From positions 4,712,001 through 4,776,000 of the forward strand of contig NZ_CP080377.1 in assembly GCF_019443505.1 (NCBI RefSeq): 64,000 nt of DNA, given 5' to 3'. Positions within the stretch are counted from its first letter, which is position 1, and the number at the start of each line of letters is the position of its first letter. Shown in pieces: positions 37,847 through 47,245 of this stretch. The notes beneath the pieces are model-generated. The model worked only from the letters and a program-made list of their open reading frames with translations. It was not told where the DNA came from and ran no database searches. Source of the stretch: Janthinobacterium sp. PAMC25594. GTDB taxonomy: Bacteria; Pseudomonadota; Gammaproteobacteria; Burkholderiales; Burkholderiaceae_D. A program made the translations under genes and the position numbers.

Positions 37847-38373
37847 TGAACACGCCCATGGCAACGCTGGACGCCGCCCAGGTCTGGGCCTGGCTGGGCG
37901 ATGTGCCGGACCCGGAAATTCCCGTCATTTCGGTGGTGGACCTGGGCATCGTGCGCGCCGTCGATGTGGTCAGCAGCGAAGAGTGCATCGTGACGATCAC
38001 GCCCACCTATTCGGGCTGCCCGGCCATGCAGGTGATCGCCGATGCCGTCACGGATGCCTTGCGCAGCCATGGCGTGGCCAAGGTAACGCTGGTGAACCAG
38101 CTGGCGCCCGCCTGGACCACGGACTGGATGAGCGAGGCGGGCAAGGCCAAGCTGAAAGGCTATGGCATCGCCCCGCCGCAGCAGCAGGTGATCGACATCA
38201 GTGGTTTGAAAGGTGGTGTCAAGCGCCAGCCCATGCCGACGCTGGAGGTGATCTGCCCGAACTGCGGTTCCACGCATACGCAGCTGACCAGCCAGTTTGG
38301 CTCCACGCCGTGCAAGGCCCTGTACAAATGCCTGGCTTGCCGCGAACCGTTTGACTACTTCAAGTGCCACTAA
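37846..38373 (+). CDS. paaD: Phenylacetate degradation protein PaaD
   Basis: This 175-residue protein has a MIP18/DUF59-like domain (PDPEIPVISVVDLGIVR and PTYSGCPAMQVI) and a C-terminal zinc ribbon (CPNCG near 140 and CLACREPF near 166). PaaD is thought to help assemble the epoxidase iron centres. I chose GTG 37846, which overlaps the paaC stop by 1 nt and has GGAG 5 nt upstream; ATG 37858 is the alternative. It precedes paaE by 40 bp. Confidence 0.93.
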   Translation: MNTPMATLDAAQVWAWLGDVPDPEIPVISVVDLGIVRAVDVVSSEECIVTITPTYSGCPAMQVIADAVTDALRSHGVAKVTLVNQLAPAWTTDWMSEAGKAKLKGYGIAPPQQQVIDISGLKGGVKRQPMPTLEVICPNCGSTHTQLTSQFGSTPCKALYKCLACREPFDYFKCH

Positions 38374-38413
38374 AAAAATCAGGCACACGTTCCGAAGAAA
38401 CTGGAGATGAAGC

Positions 38414-39493
38414 ATGAGTAAATTTTATCCGCTGTGCGTATCGAACGTGCGCAATGAAACGCGCGACACCATCGCCGTCACGTTCGACGTGCCAGCGGAA
38501 CTGCAGCAGCAGTTCCGCTTCCAGCAGGGGCAGCACCTGACCCTGCGCGCCAATATCAATGCGGAAGACGTGCGCCGCTCGTATTCCATCTGTTCGGCGG
38601 TGCAGGACGGCACGCTGCGCGTGGCCATCAAGCGCACACCGGGCGGCGCCTTTTCGACCTGGGCGAACGACACACTGAAAGCCGGCGCCACCATCGAGGT
38701 GATGCCGCCCATGGGCCACTTCAACGTGCCGCTCGACTGCGTCAACCGCAAGCACTACCTGGCCTTTGCGGCCGGCAGCGGCATCACGCCCATCCTCTCC
38801 ATCATCAAGACGACACTGCTGACGGAACCCCTGAGCCGTTTTACTGTGTTCTACGGTAACCGCGCTTCGTCTTCCGTCATCTTCAAGGAAGAATTGACGG
38901 ACTTGAAGGATGTGTACCTGGAGCGTTTGAACCTGGTCTACGTGATGAGCCGCGAGCAGCAGGATATTGAGCTGTTCAACGGCCGCATCACGCAGGAAAA
39001 ATGCGAGCAATTCCTGCAGCACTGGATACGTGTCGAAGACTACGACAACGCGTTTATTTGCGGCCCGGAAGACATGATGCTCGGTGTTTCCGCCGCCCTG
39101 CAGGCGGCCGGCATGCCCAAGCAGAACATCAAGATCGAACTGTTCGCCGCCAGCATCCCGAAAAACTTTCATAAGCCGCGTGCGCAGCTGGCTGCGGATG
39201 CGGTGCGGGAAACGGAAGTGACCGTCATCATGGATGGCAACCACACCACCTTCACGATGGACAAGGACAAGGAATCCATCCTCGACGCGGGCCTGCGAGC
39301 GGGGCTGGACATGCGCTACTCATGCAAGGGTGGCGTGTGTTCGACCTGCCGCTGCAAGATCCTCGACGGCAAGGTCGAAATGGACGTCAACTACGCGCTG
39401 GAAGACTACGAAGTGGCGCGCGGCTTCGTCCTCAGTTGCCAGAGTTTTCCGCTGACCGACAAGGTGGTGGTCGACTTCGACCAGGCTGAATAG
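38414..39493 (+). CDS. paaE: Phenylacetyl-CoA epoxidase reductase subunit PaaE
   Basis: PaaE delivers electrons from NADPH to PaaA. The 359 residues divide into an FAD domain (RRSYSICS near 56-63, and PPMGHFN), an NADP domain (AAGSGITPILSIIKT near 119-133) and a C-terminal plant-type 2Fe-2S domain (CKGGVCSTCRC near 304-314, with a last Cys in LSCQ). This domain order is the family standard. The gene closes the paaABCDE block. A degenerate palindrome element follows its stop. Confidence 0.96.
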   Translation: MSKFYPLCVSNVRNETRDTIAVTFDVPAELQQQFRFQQGQHLTLRANINAEDVRRSYSICSAVQDGTLRVAIKRTPGGAFSTWANDTLKAGATIEVMPPMGHFNVPLDCVNRKHYLAFAAGSGITPILSIIKTTLLTEPLSRFTVFYGNRASSSVIFKEELTDLKDVYLERLNLVYVMSREQQDIELFNGRITQEKCEQFLQHWIRVEDYDNAFICGPEDMMLGVSAALQAAGMPKQNIKIELFAASIPKNFHKPRAQLAADAVRETEVTVIMDGNHTTFTMDKDKESILDAGLRAGLDMRYSCKGGVCSTCRCKILDGKVEMDVNYALEDYEVARGFVLSCQSFPLTDKVVVDFDQAE

Positions 39494-39515
39494 TCGCAAA
39501 CCCCAAACAACATCC

Positions 39516-39579
39516 GGGGTCGGACCTTAAGGGTAATTCGGCCCATTGGGGGCGAATGACGATTCCGCAGGAACCGACC
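39516..39579. repeat. Degenerate family A palindrome, copy 3
   Basis: GGGGTCGGACC (39516-39526), the left arm of family A, is followed not by its exact partner but by a second, inserted hairpin (ATTCGGCCC and GGGGGCGAAT around 39536-39557). AACCGACCTTA (39572 onward) may be the remnant right arm. It lies between paaE and paaG. Confidence 0.5.
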
Positions 39580-39622
39580 TTACTTGTCCCTGGGTTAAAA
39601 ATAAACGTATACGAGACACGCC

Positions 39623-40414
39623 ATGACCTACCAAAACATCCTCTTCACCATCGAGCAGGGTATCGCGACGCTCACCCTGAACCGTCCCGACAAGCTCAAT
39701 AGTTTTACGCAAGCCATGCACGAGGAAGTGCGCGACGCGCTTGCGAAAGTCAATGCCGACAGTTCCGTGCGCGTGTTCGTGCTGACGGGTGCGGGCCGCG
39801 GCTTTTGCGCGGGCCAGGATCTGTCCGACCGCGCCGTGGAACCCGGTTCGAAGGGCGTGGATCTGGGCGAGTCGGTAGAAAAAAACTATGCGCCGCTGGT
39901 GCTGGCCTTGAAAGCCTTGGCTATGCCCGTGATCTGCGCCGTCAACGGCGTGGCCGCCGGCGCGGGCGCCAACCTGGCACTGGCGTGCGACATCGTCATC
40001 GCCGGCAAGTCGGCCAGCTTCGTGGAAGTATTCTGCAAATTGGGCCTGATTCCGGACACGGGCGGCACCTTCTTCCTGCCTCGCTTGATCGGTTCCGCGC
40101 GCGCCATGGGCCTGGCCATGCTCGGCGAAAAACTGACGGCCGAAAAAGCGGAAGATTGGGGCCTGATCTGGAAATGCGTGGACGATGCGCAGCTGGCGGA
40201 TGAAACGCGCAAGCTGGCCGTGCATTTTGCCAGTGCGCCGACCAAGGGCCTGGCCTACACCAAGCAGGCGCTGGCCGCCAGCGGTGCGAATACCCTGCCG
40301 CAGCAGCTGGCGCTGGAAGCGCGCATGATGAGCGATCTCGGTAACAGCGACGATTACCGCGAAGGCGTGGCCGCCTTCATGGAAAAGCGCGCACCGCAAT
40401 TCAAGGGACACTGA
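39623..40414 (+). CDS. paaG: 1,2-epoxyphenylacetyl-CoA isomerase PaaG
   Basis: This 263-residue crotonase-fold enzyme converts the ring epoxide to oxepin-CoA. Its sequence closely follows E. coli PaaG: LNRPDKLNSF, TGAGRGFCAGQDLSDR (oxyanion-hole and Asp-bearing region), AVNGVAAGAGANLAL and KLGLIPDTGGTFFLPR, ending KRAPQFKGH. This is PaaG rather than PaaF. paaH starts 2 nt after its stop region, in the same operon. No strong ribosome binding site is visible for ATG 39623. Confidence 0.93.
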   Translation: MTYQNILFTIEQGIATLTLNRPDKLNSFTQAMHEEVRDALAKVNADSSVRVFVLTGAGRGFCAGQDLSDRAVEPGSKGVDLGESVEKNYAPLVLALKALAMPVICAVNGVAAGAGANLALACDIVIAGKSASFVEVFCKLGLIPDTGGTFFLPRLIGSARAMGLAMLGEKLTAEKAEDWGLIWKCVDDAQLADETRKLAVHFASAPTKGLAYTKQALAASGANTLPQQLALEARMMSDLGNSDDYREGVAAFMEKRAPQFKGH

Positions 40415-40415
40415 T

Positions 40416-41996
40416 ATGACCGAATTGGCAAACAAACTGGCAAACAACAGTATCGTCGCCGTCATCGGCAGCGGCGCCATGGGCGCCGGCATCGCGCAGG
40501 TGGCAGCCGCCGCCGGTTACACAGTCAAACTGTACGACACGCGCGCGGAAGCGGTCAGCAAGGCTTTGCTCGATATCGGCAAGATGTATGCGAAGCTGGC
40601 CGAAAAGGGCCGTATGACGGCTGACGAAGCCACGGCCGCCACGGCGCGCCTGCAGGCGGCCGGCAGCCTGGCCGACGTGAGCGACGCGTCTCTGGTGGTG
40701 GAAGCCATCGTGGAAAACCTCGACGTCAAGCGCGGCCTGTTCGCCGAACTCGAAGCGTTAGTCAGCGACGACTGCATCCTGGCGACGAATACCTCGTCGA
40801 TTTCCGTGACGGCCATCGCCGCCAAGCTGCGCCATCCGGAACGCCTGGTCGGCATGCATTTCTTTAATCCCGTTCCCCTGATGGCGCTGGTCGAAGTGAT
40901 CAGTGGCCTGGCCACCAGCGAGCAGGTCGCCGCCACCGTCTACGACACCTCGATCGCCTGGGGCAAGAACCCCGTGCATGCGAAATCGACGCCGGGCTTC
41001 ATCGTCAACCGTGTCGCCCGTCCGTTTTATGCGGAAGGCTGGCGCCTGTTGAACGAGCAGGCGGGTGACCCCGCCACCATCGATGCGGTGCTGCGCGAAG
41101 CGGGCGGTTTCCGCATGGGCCCATTCGAGTTGATGGACCTGATCGGCCACGACGTGAATTTCTCCGTCACGCAATCCGTATTCGGCGCCTACTTCAACGA
41201 CCCGCGCTTCACGCCGTCCGTGCTGCAGCAGGAAATGGTCAACGCCGGATTCCTTGGCCGCAAATCGGGCCGTGGCTTTTATCTGTACGGCGAAGGCGCC
41301 GCTGCCCCTGTGGCGCAGGCGGAAAGCGCGCAAGCGACCCCGGAATTCGTCGCCCTGTCGGCTGCCATCGGCGGCGATGGCCGTGGCCACAGCGGCGTCA
41401 TTCGCAGCCTGGTGCAGCGGCTGGAGCAGGCGGGCATCACCGTCAGCCGCCGCGTGACGCAGGAAGGCCAGACGCATGACGAGGCACCTGCCCTGCATTG
41501 CAACGGCGCCGCGATTTATCTGACCGACGGTCGCAGCGCCACCCAGCGCGCGCACGACAACCAGCATCCGGACACGGTGCTGTTCGACCTGGCGCTCGAC
41601 TACGCCGGTGCCAAACGCATTGCCGTGGCCCGTGCCGACCAGTGCAGCGATGCCGCCTACGCGGCTACTGTCGGCCTGTTCCAGGCGGCCGGTTTCATCG
41701 TCACGCGCCTGGACGACGTGCCTGGCCTGGCCGTCATGCGCACGGTCGCCATGCTGGCCAACGAGGCGGCCGACGCCGTCAACCAGGGCGTGTGCACGGT
41801 GGCTGCCGTCGATATCGCCATGCAGAAGGGCGTCAACTATCCGCGCGGACCGCTGGCCTGGGCCGATGCCGTCGGCGCCCAGCACATCGTGACCGTGCTG
41901 CACCACCTGGCGCAAGGCTATGGCGAAGACCGCTACCGGGTCTCGCCGCTGCTGCGCCGCAAACTTGCCACTGGAGCGACGTTTCATGCCGAATGA
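40416..41996 (+). CDS. paaH: 3-hydroxyadipyl-CoA dehydrogenase PaaH
   Basis: The 526-residue NAD-dependent dehydrogenase oxidises 3-hydroxyadipyl-CoA. The Rossmann loop VIGSGAMGAGIAQVAAAAG is at about residues 15-33. HFFNPVPLMALVEVI (about 148-162) contains the catalytic His, and TPGFIVNRV follows. A second C-terminal 3HCDH-like domain (YPRGPLAWADAVGAQHI) makes it the long, two-domain form typical of paa clusters. ATG 40416 follows the paaG stop by 1 nt. Its last 11 nt overlap paaI. Confidence 0.95.
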   Translation: MTELANKLANNSIVAVIGSGAMGAGIAQVAAAAGYTVKLYDTRAEAVSKALLDIGKMYAKLAEKGRMTADEATAATARLQAAGSLADVSDASLVVEAIVENLDVKRGLFAELEALVSDDCILATNTSSISVTAIAAKLRHPERLVGMHFFNPVPLMALVEVISGLATSEQVAATVYDTSIAWGKNPVHAKSTPGFIVNRVARPFYAEGWRLLNEQAGDPATIDAVLREAGGFRMGPFELMDLIGHDVNFSVTQSVFGAYFNDPRFTPSVLQQEMVNAGFLGRKSGRGFYLYGEGAAAPVAQAESAQATPEFVALSAAIGGDGRGHSGVIRSLVQRLEQAGITVSRRVTQEGQTHDEAPALHCNGAAIYLTDGRSATQRAHDNQHPDTVLFDLALDYAGAKRIAVARADQCSDAAYAATVGLFQAAGFIVTRLDDVPGLAVMRTVAMLANEAADAVNQGVCTVAAVDIAMQKGVNYPRGPLAWADAVGAQHIVTVLHHLAQGYGEDRYRVSPLLRRKLATGATFHAE

Positions 41997-42432
41997 AGAC
42001 CACAACATGACGGCACAGGCATTGGCCGAAGCGGCCGCCGCCTCCATGCTGTCGCGCGATAACGCCACCGCCGCCATGGGCATCGCCCTGGCCGACGTGG
42101 GGCCCGGCCATGCGCGCATGACGATGACGGTGCGCCCAGACATGCTCAATGGCCACCAGACCTGCCACGGCGGCTTTATCTTTGCCCTGGCCGACAGTGC
42201 CTTCGCGTTTGCCTGCAACAGCTACAACATGAATACCGTGGGCGCCGGCTGCACCATCGATTACCTGGCGCCGGGACGTGAAGGCGACGTGCTCACGGCG
42301 CACGCCGTCGAGCAGGCGCTGGCGGGAAAGAGCGGTGTCTACGACGTCAAGGTCAGCAACCAGGATGGCCGCGCCATCGCGCTCTTCCGAGGCAAGTCGA
42401 TCCGCGTGGCGGGTGAAGTCATTAGCGATTGA
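41986..42432 (+). CDS. paaI: Hydroxyphenylacetyl-CoA thioesterase PaaI
   Basis: This 148-residue hotdog-fold thioesterase has NGHQTCHGGFIFALADSAFAFACN, with the catalytic Asp in FALADSAFA, followed by NTVGAGCTIDYLAP. PaaI hydrolyses aryl-CoA esters and prevents CoA from being trapped in dead-end intermediates. GGAG (41973-41976) lies 9 nt before ATG 41986, which overlaps paaH by 11 nt; ATG 42007 is the next alternative. Confidence 0.93.
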   Translation: MPNEDHNMTAQALAEAAAASMLSRDNATAAMGIALADVGPGHARMTMTVRPDMLNGHQTCHGGFIFALADSAFAFACNSYNMNTVGAGCTIDYLAPGREGDVLTAHAVEQALAGKSGVYDVKVSNQDGRAIALFRGKSIRVAGEVISD

Positions 42433-42497
42433 AGATACAAGAGCAGGCTTGAACTGCCGCCGCAGCTTTAAATAGTTAAAGAACCAATTAGGAGACA

Positions 42498-43829
42498 ATG
42501 ATGGTCCAACGAATTCCCGCCCCGAATGACCTCGAGCCGATCGAGCGCGCCAGCAAGGATGAACTGCAGGCGCTGCAGCTCGAACGCATGAAATGGACGC
42601 TCAAGCACGCGTATGACAACGTGCCCCATTACCGCGCCGCTTTTGACGCAGCGGGCGTGCATCCGGACGATCTCAAATCCTTGTCCGACCTGGCCAAATT
42701 CCCGTTCACGGACAAAAAAGTCTTGCGCGACAATTACCCGTTTGGCCTGTTTGCCGTACCGCGCGAGCAAGTGGTGCGCATCCACGCGTCGAGCGGCACC
42801 ACGGGCAAGGCCACGGTGGTCGGCTACACGCAGAACGACATCGATACCTGGGCCAACGTGGTGGCGCGCTCGATCCGCGCCGGCGGCGGCCGCGCGGGCG
42901 ACATGGTGCATATCTCCTACGGCTACGGCCTGTTCACGGGCGGCCTGGGCGCGCACTATGGCGCCGAACGCCTGGGCTGCACGGTCATCCCGATGTCGGG
43001 CGGCCAGACGGAAAAGCAGGTGCAACTGATCCAGGATTTCAAACCATCGATCATCATGGTCACGCCGTCGTACATGCTCAACATCATCGAGGAATTCACG
43101 CGCCAGGGTCTCGATCCGGCTGAATCGTCGCTGAAGGTGGGCATCTTCGGCGCCGAACCGTGGACGGACGCCATGCGTTCGGAAATCGAGGCGCGCGCCG
43201 GCATTGACGCCGTCGACATCTACGGCCTGTCCGAAGTGATGGGGCCTGGCGTGGCGTCCGAATGCATCGAAAGCAAGGACGGTCCCGTCATCTGGGAAGA
43301 CCATTTTTATCCCGAGATCATCGATCCGGAAACGGGCGAAGTGCTGCCGGACGGCGAAGAGGGCGAACTGGTGTTTACCTCCTTGTCGAAAGAGGCGCTG
43401 CCCATCATCCGCTACCGCACGCGCGACCTGACCCGCTTGCTGCCGCCGACCTCGCGGGCCATGCGCCGCATCGGCAAGATCACGGGCCGCTCCGACGACA
43501 TGCTGATCATCCGCGGCGTGAACGTCTTCCCCACGCAGATCGAAGAGCTGATCCTCAAAATGCCGAAGCTGGCGCCGCAATACCAGCTGGTGGTCACGCG
43601 CGACGGCCACCTCGACAAACTGGAAGTGATCGCCGAGCTGCGTATCGATCTTACTGCCACCCTTTCGGCCAGCGAGACTGATGGCCTGGCGCGCGAGCTG
43701 GAACACCGCATCAAGACGCATGTGGGCGTGAGCACGCGCGTGCGCCTGGTGGCCGCCGCCGGCATCGAACGCACCCTGACGGGCAAAGCCCGCCGCGTGG
43801 TTGACCAGCGCCCGAAGATTTTCTCCTGA
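42498..43829 (+). CDS. paaK: Phenylacetate-CoA ligase PaaK
   Basis: PaaK activates phenylacetate with ATP and CoA, the entry step of the pathway. The 443-residue ANL-family enzyme has the P-loop SSGTTGKATVVGYT (about 94-107), YGLSEVMGPGVASEC (about 237-251), and RYRTRDLTRL. The C-terminal AMP-domain hinge is SDDMLIIRGVNVFP. GGAGACA precedes the first of two tandem ATGs (42498). The thiolase gene begins 22 bp downstream. Confidence 0.97.
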   Translation: MMVQRIPAPNDLEPIERASKDELQALQLERMKWTLKHAYDNVPHYRAAFDAAGVHPDDLKSLSDLAKFPFTDKKVLRDNYPFGLFAVPREQVVRIHASSGTTGKATVVGYTQNDIDTWANVVARSIRAGGGRAGDMVHISYGYGLFTGGLGAHYGAERLGCTVIPMSGGQTEKQVQLIQDFKPSIIMVTPSYMLNIIEEFTRQGLDPAESSLKVGIFGAEPWTDAMRSEIEARAGIDAVDIYGLSEVMGPGVASECIESKDGPVIWEDHFYPEIIDPETGEVLPDGEEGELVFTSLSKEALPIIRYRTRDLTRLLPPTSRAMRRIGKITGRSDDMLIIRGVNVFPTQIEELILKMPKLAPQYQLVVTRDGHLDKLEVIAELRIDLTATLSASETDGLARELEHRIKTHVGVSTRVRLVAAAGIERTLTGKARRVVDQRPKIFS

Positions 43830-43851
43830 TAGCCCGAACAAGGAAGCAAAC

Positions 43852-45057
43852 ATGAACGAAGCCTTTATCTGTGACGCCGTACGCACCCCGTTTGGCCGCT
43901 ATGGCGGTGCACTCTCCAGCGTGCGCGCGGACGACCTGGGCGCGCTGCCGATTGCCGCGCTGATCGCCCGCAATCCTTCCGTCGATTGGTCCGCCATCGA
44001 CGATGTGTTCTACGGCTGCGCCAACCAGGCGGGCGAAGACAACCGCAACGTGGGCCGCATGGCCGCGCTGCTGGCCGGTTTGCCGGCGGCAGTACCGGCC
44101 AATACCATCAACCGCCTGTGCGGCTCCAGCCTGGACGCCGTGGGCATGGCCGCCCGCTCCATCAAAGCGGGCGAGGCGGAGCTGATCATTGCCGGCGGCG
44201 TGGAAAGCATGACGCGCGCGCCATTCGTGATGGGCAAGGCTGACAGCGCGTTCTCGCGCGCGGCGAAAATTGAAGACACGACCCTGGGCTGGCGCTTCGT
44301 CAACGGCAAGATGAAAACGCAGTACGGCATCGACACCATGCCGGAAACGGCGGAAAACGTGGCCGTGGAATTTGGCATCAGCCGCGCTGACCAGGATGGT
44401 CTGGCCTTGCGCAGCCAGCAGCGCTGGGCCGCCGCCAACGCGGCTGGCGTCTTCGATCGCGAAATCGTGCCCGTCGCCGTGCCGCAGAAAAAGGGCGAGC
44501 CGAAGATGGTGACGATGGATGAGCATCCGCGCCCGGATACCTCGCTGGAGATGCTGGCGAAACTGAAAGGCGTAGTCAAGGCCGACGGCACGGTCACGGC
44601 CGGCAACGCCTCGGGCTTGAACGACGGCGCCTGCGCCATCCTGCTGGCGTCCGCCGCCGCCGTGGATAAATACAAATTGACGCCGCGCGCAAAGGTGCTG
44701 GGCATGGCCACGGCCGGCCTGGCGCCGCGCATCATGGGTTTTGGGCCTTCGCCGGCGTCGCGCAAGGTGCTGGCGCAGACAGGATTGACCATCGAACAGA
44801 TGGACGTCATCGAACTCAATGAAGCGTTTGCGGCGCAGGCGCTGGCCGTCACGCGCGACCTGGGCCTGGCCGACGACGCGGCCCACGTGAATCCGAATGG
44901 CGGCGCGATCGCCATCGGCCATCCATTGGGCGCATCGGGCGCGCGCCTGGTGATGGCTGCTCTGAATCAGCTGGAACGCACGGGCGGGCGCTATGCGCTG
45001 TGCACCATGTGCATCGGCGTGGGGCAGGGTATTGCTGTCGTCATTGAACGCGTATAA
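43852..45057 (+). CDS. paaJ: 3-oxoadipyl-CoA thiolase
   Basis: The 401-residue thiolase cleaves 3-oxoadipyl-CoA (and, in PaaJ, also 3-oxo-5,6-dehydrosuberyl-CoA) to succinyl-CoA and acetyl-CoA. The acyl-accepting Cys is in NRLCGSSLDAVGMA (about 87-100), the His in NPNGGAIAIGHPLGASG (about 347-363), and the second Cys in CTMCIGVGQG near the C-terminus. PcaF is the near-identical name used in the beta-ketoadipate pathway; the paa context favours PaaJ. AAGGAAGC precedes ATG 43852. Confidence 0.94.
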   Translation: MNEAFICDAVRTPFGRYGGALSSVRADDLGALPIAALIARNPSVDWSAIDDVFYGCANQAGEDNRNVGRMAALLAGLPAAVPANTINRLCGSSLDAVGMAARSIKAGEAELIIAGGVESMTRAPFVMGKADSAFSRAAKIEDTTLGWRFVNGKMKTQYGIDTMPETAENVAVEFGISRADQDGLALRSQQRWAAANAAGVFDREIVPVAVPQKKGEPKMVTMDEHPRPDTSLEMLAKLKGVVKADGTVTAGNASGLNDGACAILLASAAAVDKYKLTPRAKVLGMATAGLAPRIMGFGPSPASRKVLAQTGLTIEQMDVIELNEAFAAQALAVTRDLGLADDAAHVNPNGGAIAIGHPLGASGARLVMAALNQLERTGGRYALCTMCIGVGQGIAVVIERV

Positions 45058-45142
45058 ACGAGTAAAAACAAAAAAAAAGGCGCAGGCTTGCAAAAAAGCG
45101 CCAACCATAATTGACCGTAGTGCCAACCTGGTGGAGACCACA

Positions 45143-46294
45143 ATGATTGCCAATATTTTCAAGAAAACCCTGATCGCCGGCGTGCTGGCCATGTCCGCCG
45201 CGGGCGCGTATGCGGCCGAGAACATCAAGATCGGTTCCGTGCTGTCCGTCACGGGACCTGCCGCCTTTCTGGGCGACCCCGAACTGAAAACCCTGCAGCT
45301 GTATATCGAGAAAATCAATGCGGCCGGCGGTGTGCTGGGGCGCAAGCTGGAACTGGTGCACTACGATGACGGCAGCGATGCGGCCAAGGCCAACGGCTTT
45401 ACCAAGCGCCTGATCGAGTCGGACAAGGTCGATGTACTGATCGGCGGCACCACCACCGGTGCGACGATGGCGATGGCGCCGCTGGTGGAGCGTGCCAGCA
45501 TGCCGTTCATTTCGCTGGCGGGCGCCGTGGTCATCATCGATCCCGTGAAGAAATGGGTGTTCAAGACGCCGCATACGGACCGCATGGCAGCCGAGAAGGT
45601 GTTCGAGGACATGAAGAAGCGCGGCATCAGCAAGGTCGGCCTGCTGTCGGAAACGAGCGGCTTCGGCGCCTCGGGCCGCAAGGAATCGCAGATCGTCGCC
45701 TCCAAATATGGCATCACCCTGGTGGCCGATGAAACCTACGGTCCGAAAGACACGGACATCACGGCGCAGCTCACGCGCATCAAGAATACGGCCGGCGTGC
45801 AAGCCGTATTCGTCTTTGGCCTGGGCCAGGGGCCGGCCGTGGTGACCAAGAACTACGGCCAGCTGGGCATGTCCGCGCTGCCGTTGTACCAGTCGCACGG
45901 CGTGGCGTCGGACGAGTATCTGAAGCTGTCGGGCAAAGCCGCCGAAGGCGTGCGCCTGCCGACGCCAGCCCTGCTGATCGGCGCCATGCTGCCCGACAGC
46001 GACGCGCAGAAGGCCATCGTGGTCGGCTACGACAAGACGTATAAAGAGCGCTACAAGATCGATCCGTCGACCTTTGGCGGCTATGCGCTCGATGCCCTGA
46101 ACCTGTCGGTGGACGCCATCAAGCGCGCCGGCGGCACGGACCGCGAAAAAGTGCGCACGGCACTGGAACAGACCAAGGGTTTTGTCGGCACCACCGGTGT
46201 CTTCAACATGTCGGCCAAAGACCATATGGGCCTGGACCTGTCGGCGTTCCGCATGGTGGAAGTGAAGAACGGCGAATGGCAATTGTCGAAATAA
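45143..46294 (+). CDS. Branched-chain-type ABC transporter solute-binding protein (probable phenylacetate)
   Basis: The 383-residue precursor has a signal peptide (about 1-24, ending GAYAAE). It then has the Peripla_BP_6 fold: IKIGSVLSVTGPAAFLGDP near the N-terminus, DDGSDAAKANGFTKRL, and GGTTTGATMAMAPL. It starts the liv-like transporter block inside the paa operon, so its ligand is probably phenylacetate or a related aromatic acid rather than a branched-chain amino acid; this is inference. GTGGAGACC precedes ATG 45143. An intercistronic hairpin at 46313 separates it from the permease gene. Confidence 0.9.
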   Translation: MIANIFKKTLIAGVLAMSAAGAYAAENIKIGSVLSVTGPAAFLGDPELKTLQLYIEKINAAGGVLGRKLELVHYDDGSDAAKANGFTKRLIESDKVDVLIGGTTTGATMAMAPLVERASMPFISLAGAVVIIDPVKKWVFKTPHTDRMAAEKVFEDMKKRGISKVGLLSETSGFGASGRKESQIVASKYGITLVADETYGPKDTDITAQLTRIKNTAGVQAVFVFGLGQGPAVVTKNYGQLGMSALPLYQSHGVASDEYLKLSGKAAEGVRLPTPALLIGAMLPDSDAQKAIVVGYDKTYKERYKIDPSTFGGYALDALNLSVDAIKRAGGTDREKVRTALEQTKGFVGTTGVFNMSAKDHMGLDLSAFRMVEVKNGEWQLSK

Positions 46295-46312
46295 TGTAAG
46301 CCAGAAGTACCT

Positions 46313-46342
46313 GCGCGGACTGCCCTCGAAGGCGGTCCGCGC
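46313..46342 (+). promoter_or_regulatory. Intercistronic hairpin between binding protein and permease
   Basis: GCGCGGAC (46313-46320) pairs with GTCCGCGC (46335-46342) around a loop that itself can pair TGCC with GGCG. It has no U-run. Hairpins here commonly protect the upstream mRNA and give binding proteins a higher level than the membrane parts. Confidence 0.55.
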
Positions 46343-46366
46343 GTAGCCGAACATAATGGAGACACC

Positions 46367-47245
46367 ATGGAAGTCGCTCAATTTCTACAATTTCTGTATT
46401 CCGGGATGACGGTCGGTTCCGCCTACGCGCTGGCGGCGCTGGGCTTTACCATCATCTACAACACCAGCGGCGTGATCAATTTCGCGCAAGGCGAATTCAT
46501 CATGCTGGGCGGGATGCTGGCCGCCGTGATGTCGGCCGCCGGCGTGCCGCTGCCGCTGGCCATCATCCTGGCCGTCATCGCAACGGGCCTGGTTGGCCTG
46601 CTGATGGAAAAAACCGTGATCGAACCGGCGCAAAATGCGCAGGTCATCACCCTGTTGATCATCACCATCGGCGCCTCGCTGGTGCTGCGCGGCCTGGTGC
46701 AAATCTGGCTGGGCAAGGATACGCATACACTGCCCGCCTTTTCCGGCGATACGCCGATCGAATTTTTGGGCGCCAGCCTGCTGCCGCAAAGCCTGTGGGT
46801 GCTGGGCGTGACCATTGTCATCGTGCTGGTGCTGGGCTGGTTCTTCGGTCGCACCCTGATGGGCAAGGCCATGCTGGCCACCTCGCACAACAAGCTGGCT
46901 GCGCAACTGGTGGGCATCAACACGCGCAAGGTGCTGCTGTTTTCGTTCGGCCTGTCGGCCTTGCTGGGCGCGGCGGGCGGCATCCTCGTCGCGCCGATCA
47001 CGTATACCTCGTATGACGCGGGCATCATGCTGGGCCTGAAAGGCTTTGTCGCTGCCGTCCTCGGTGGCCTCGGTGGCGGCGCGGGTGCGATTGCCGGTGG
47101 CCTGATCCTCGGCATCGCCGAAGCCATGACGGCCGGCTACATCTCCTCGGCCTACAAGGACGCCGTGCCGTTCGTGCTGATCTTGTTGATCCTGTTCTTC
47201 CTGCCGCAAGGCTTGTTTGGCGCTAAAAATTCGGAGCGTGTATGA
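46367..47245 (+). CDS. Branched-chain-type ABC transporter permease (LivH-like)
   Basis: The 292-residue inner-membrane permease has about eight hydrophobic segments. The family-like SAYALAALGFTIIYNTSGVINFAQGEF (split across residues ~18-44) is at the N-terminus, and GLKGFVAAVLGGLGGGAGAIAGG is near the ATPase-contact loop. It pairs with the LivM-like permease that starts 4 nt before its stop. Together they form the membrane channel for the presumed phenylacetate importer. Confidence 0.93.
   Translation: MEVAQFLQFLYSGMTVGSAYALAALGFTIIYNTSGVINFAQGEFIMLGGMLAAVMSAAGVPLPLAIILAVIATGLVGLLMEKTVIEPAQNAQVITLLIITIGASLVLRGLVQIWLGKDTHTLPAFSGDTPIEFLGASLLPQSLWVLGVTIVIVLVLGWFFGRTLMGKAMLATSHNKLAAQLVGINTRKVLLFSFGLSALLGAAGGILVAPITYTSYDAGIMLGLKGFVAAVLGGLGGGAGAIAGGLILGIAEAMTAGYISSAYKDAVPFVLILLILFFLPQGLFGAKNSERV

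Noticed and set aside
39516..39579. Treating the element between paaE and paaG as a terminator
   Set aside because: No U-run follows, and its structure is a broken family A repeat with an inserted hairpin.
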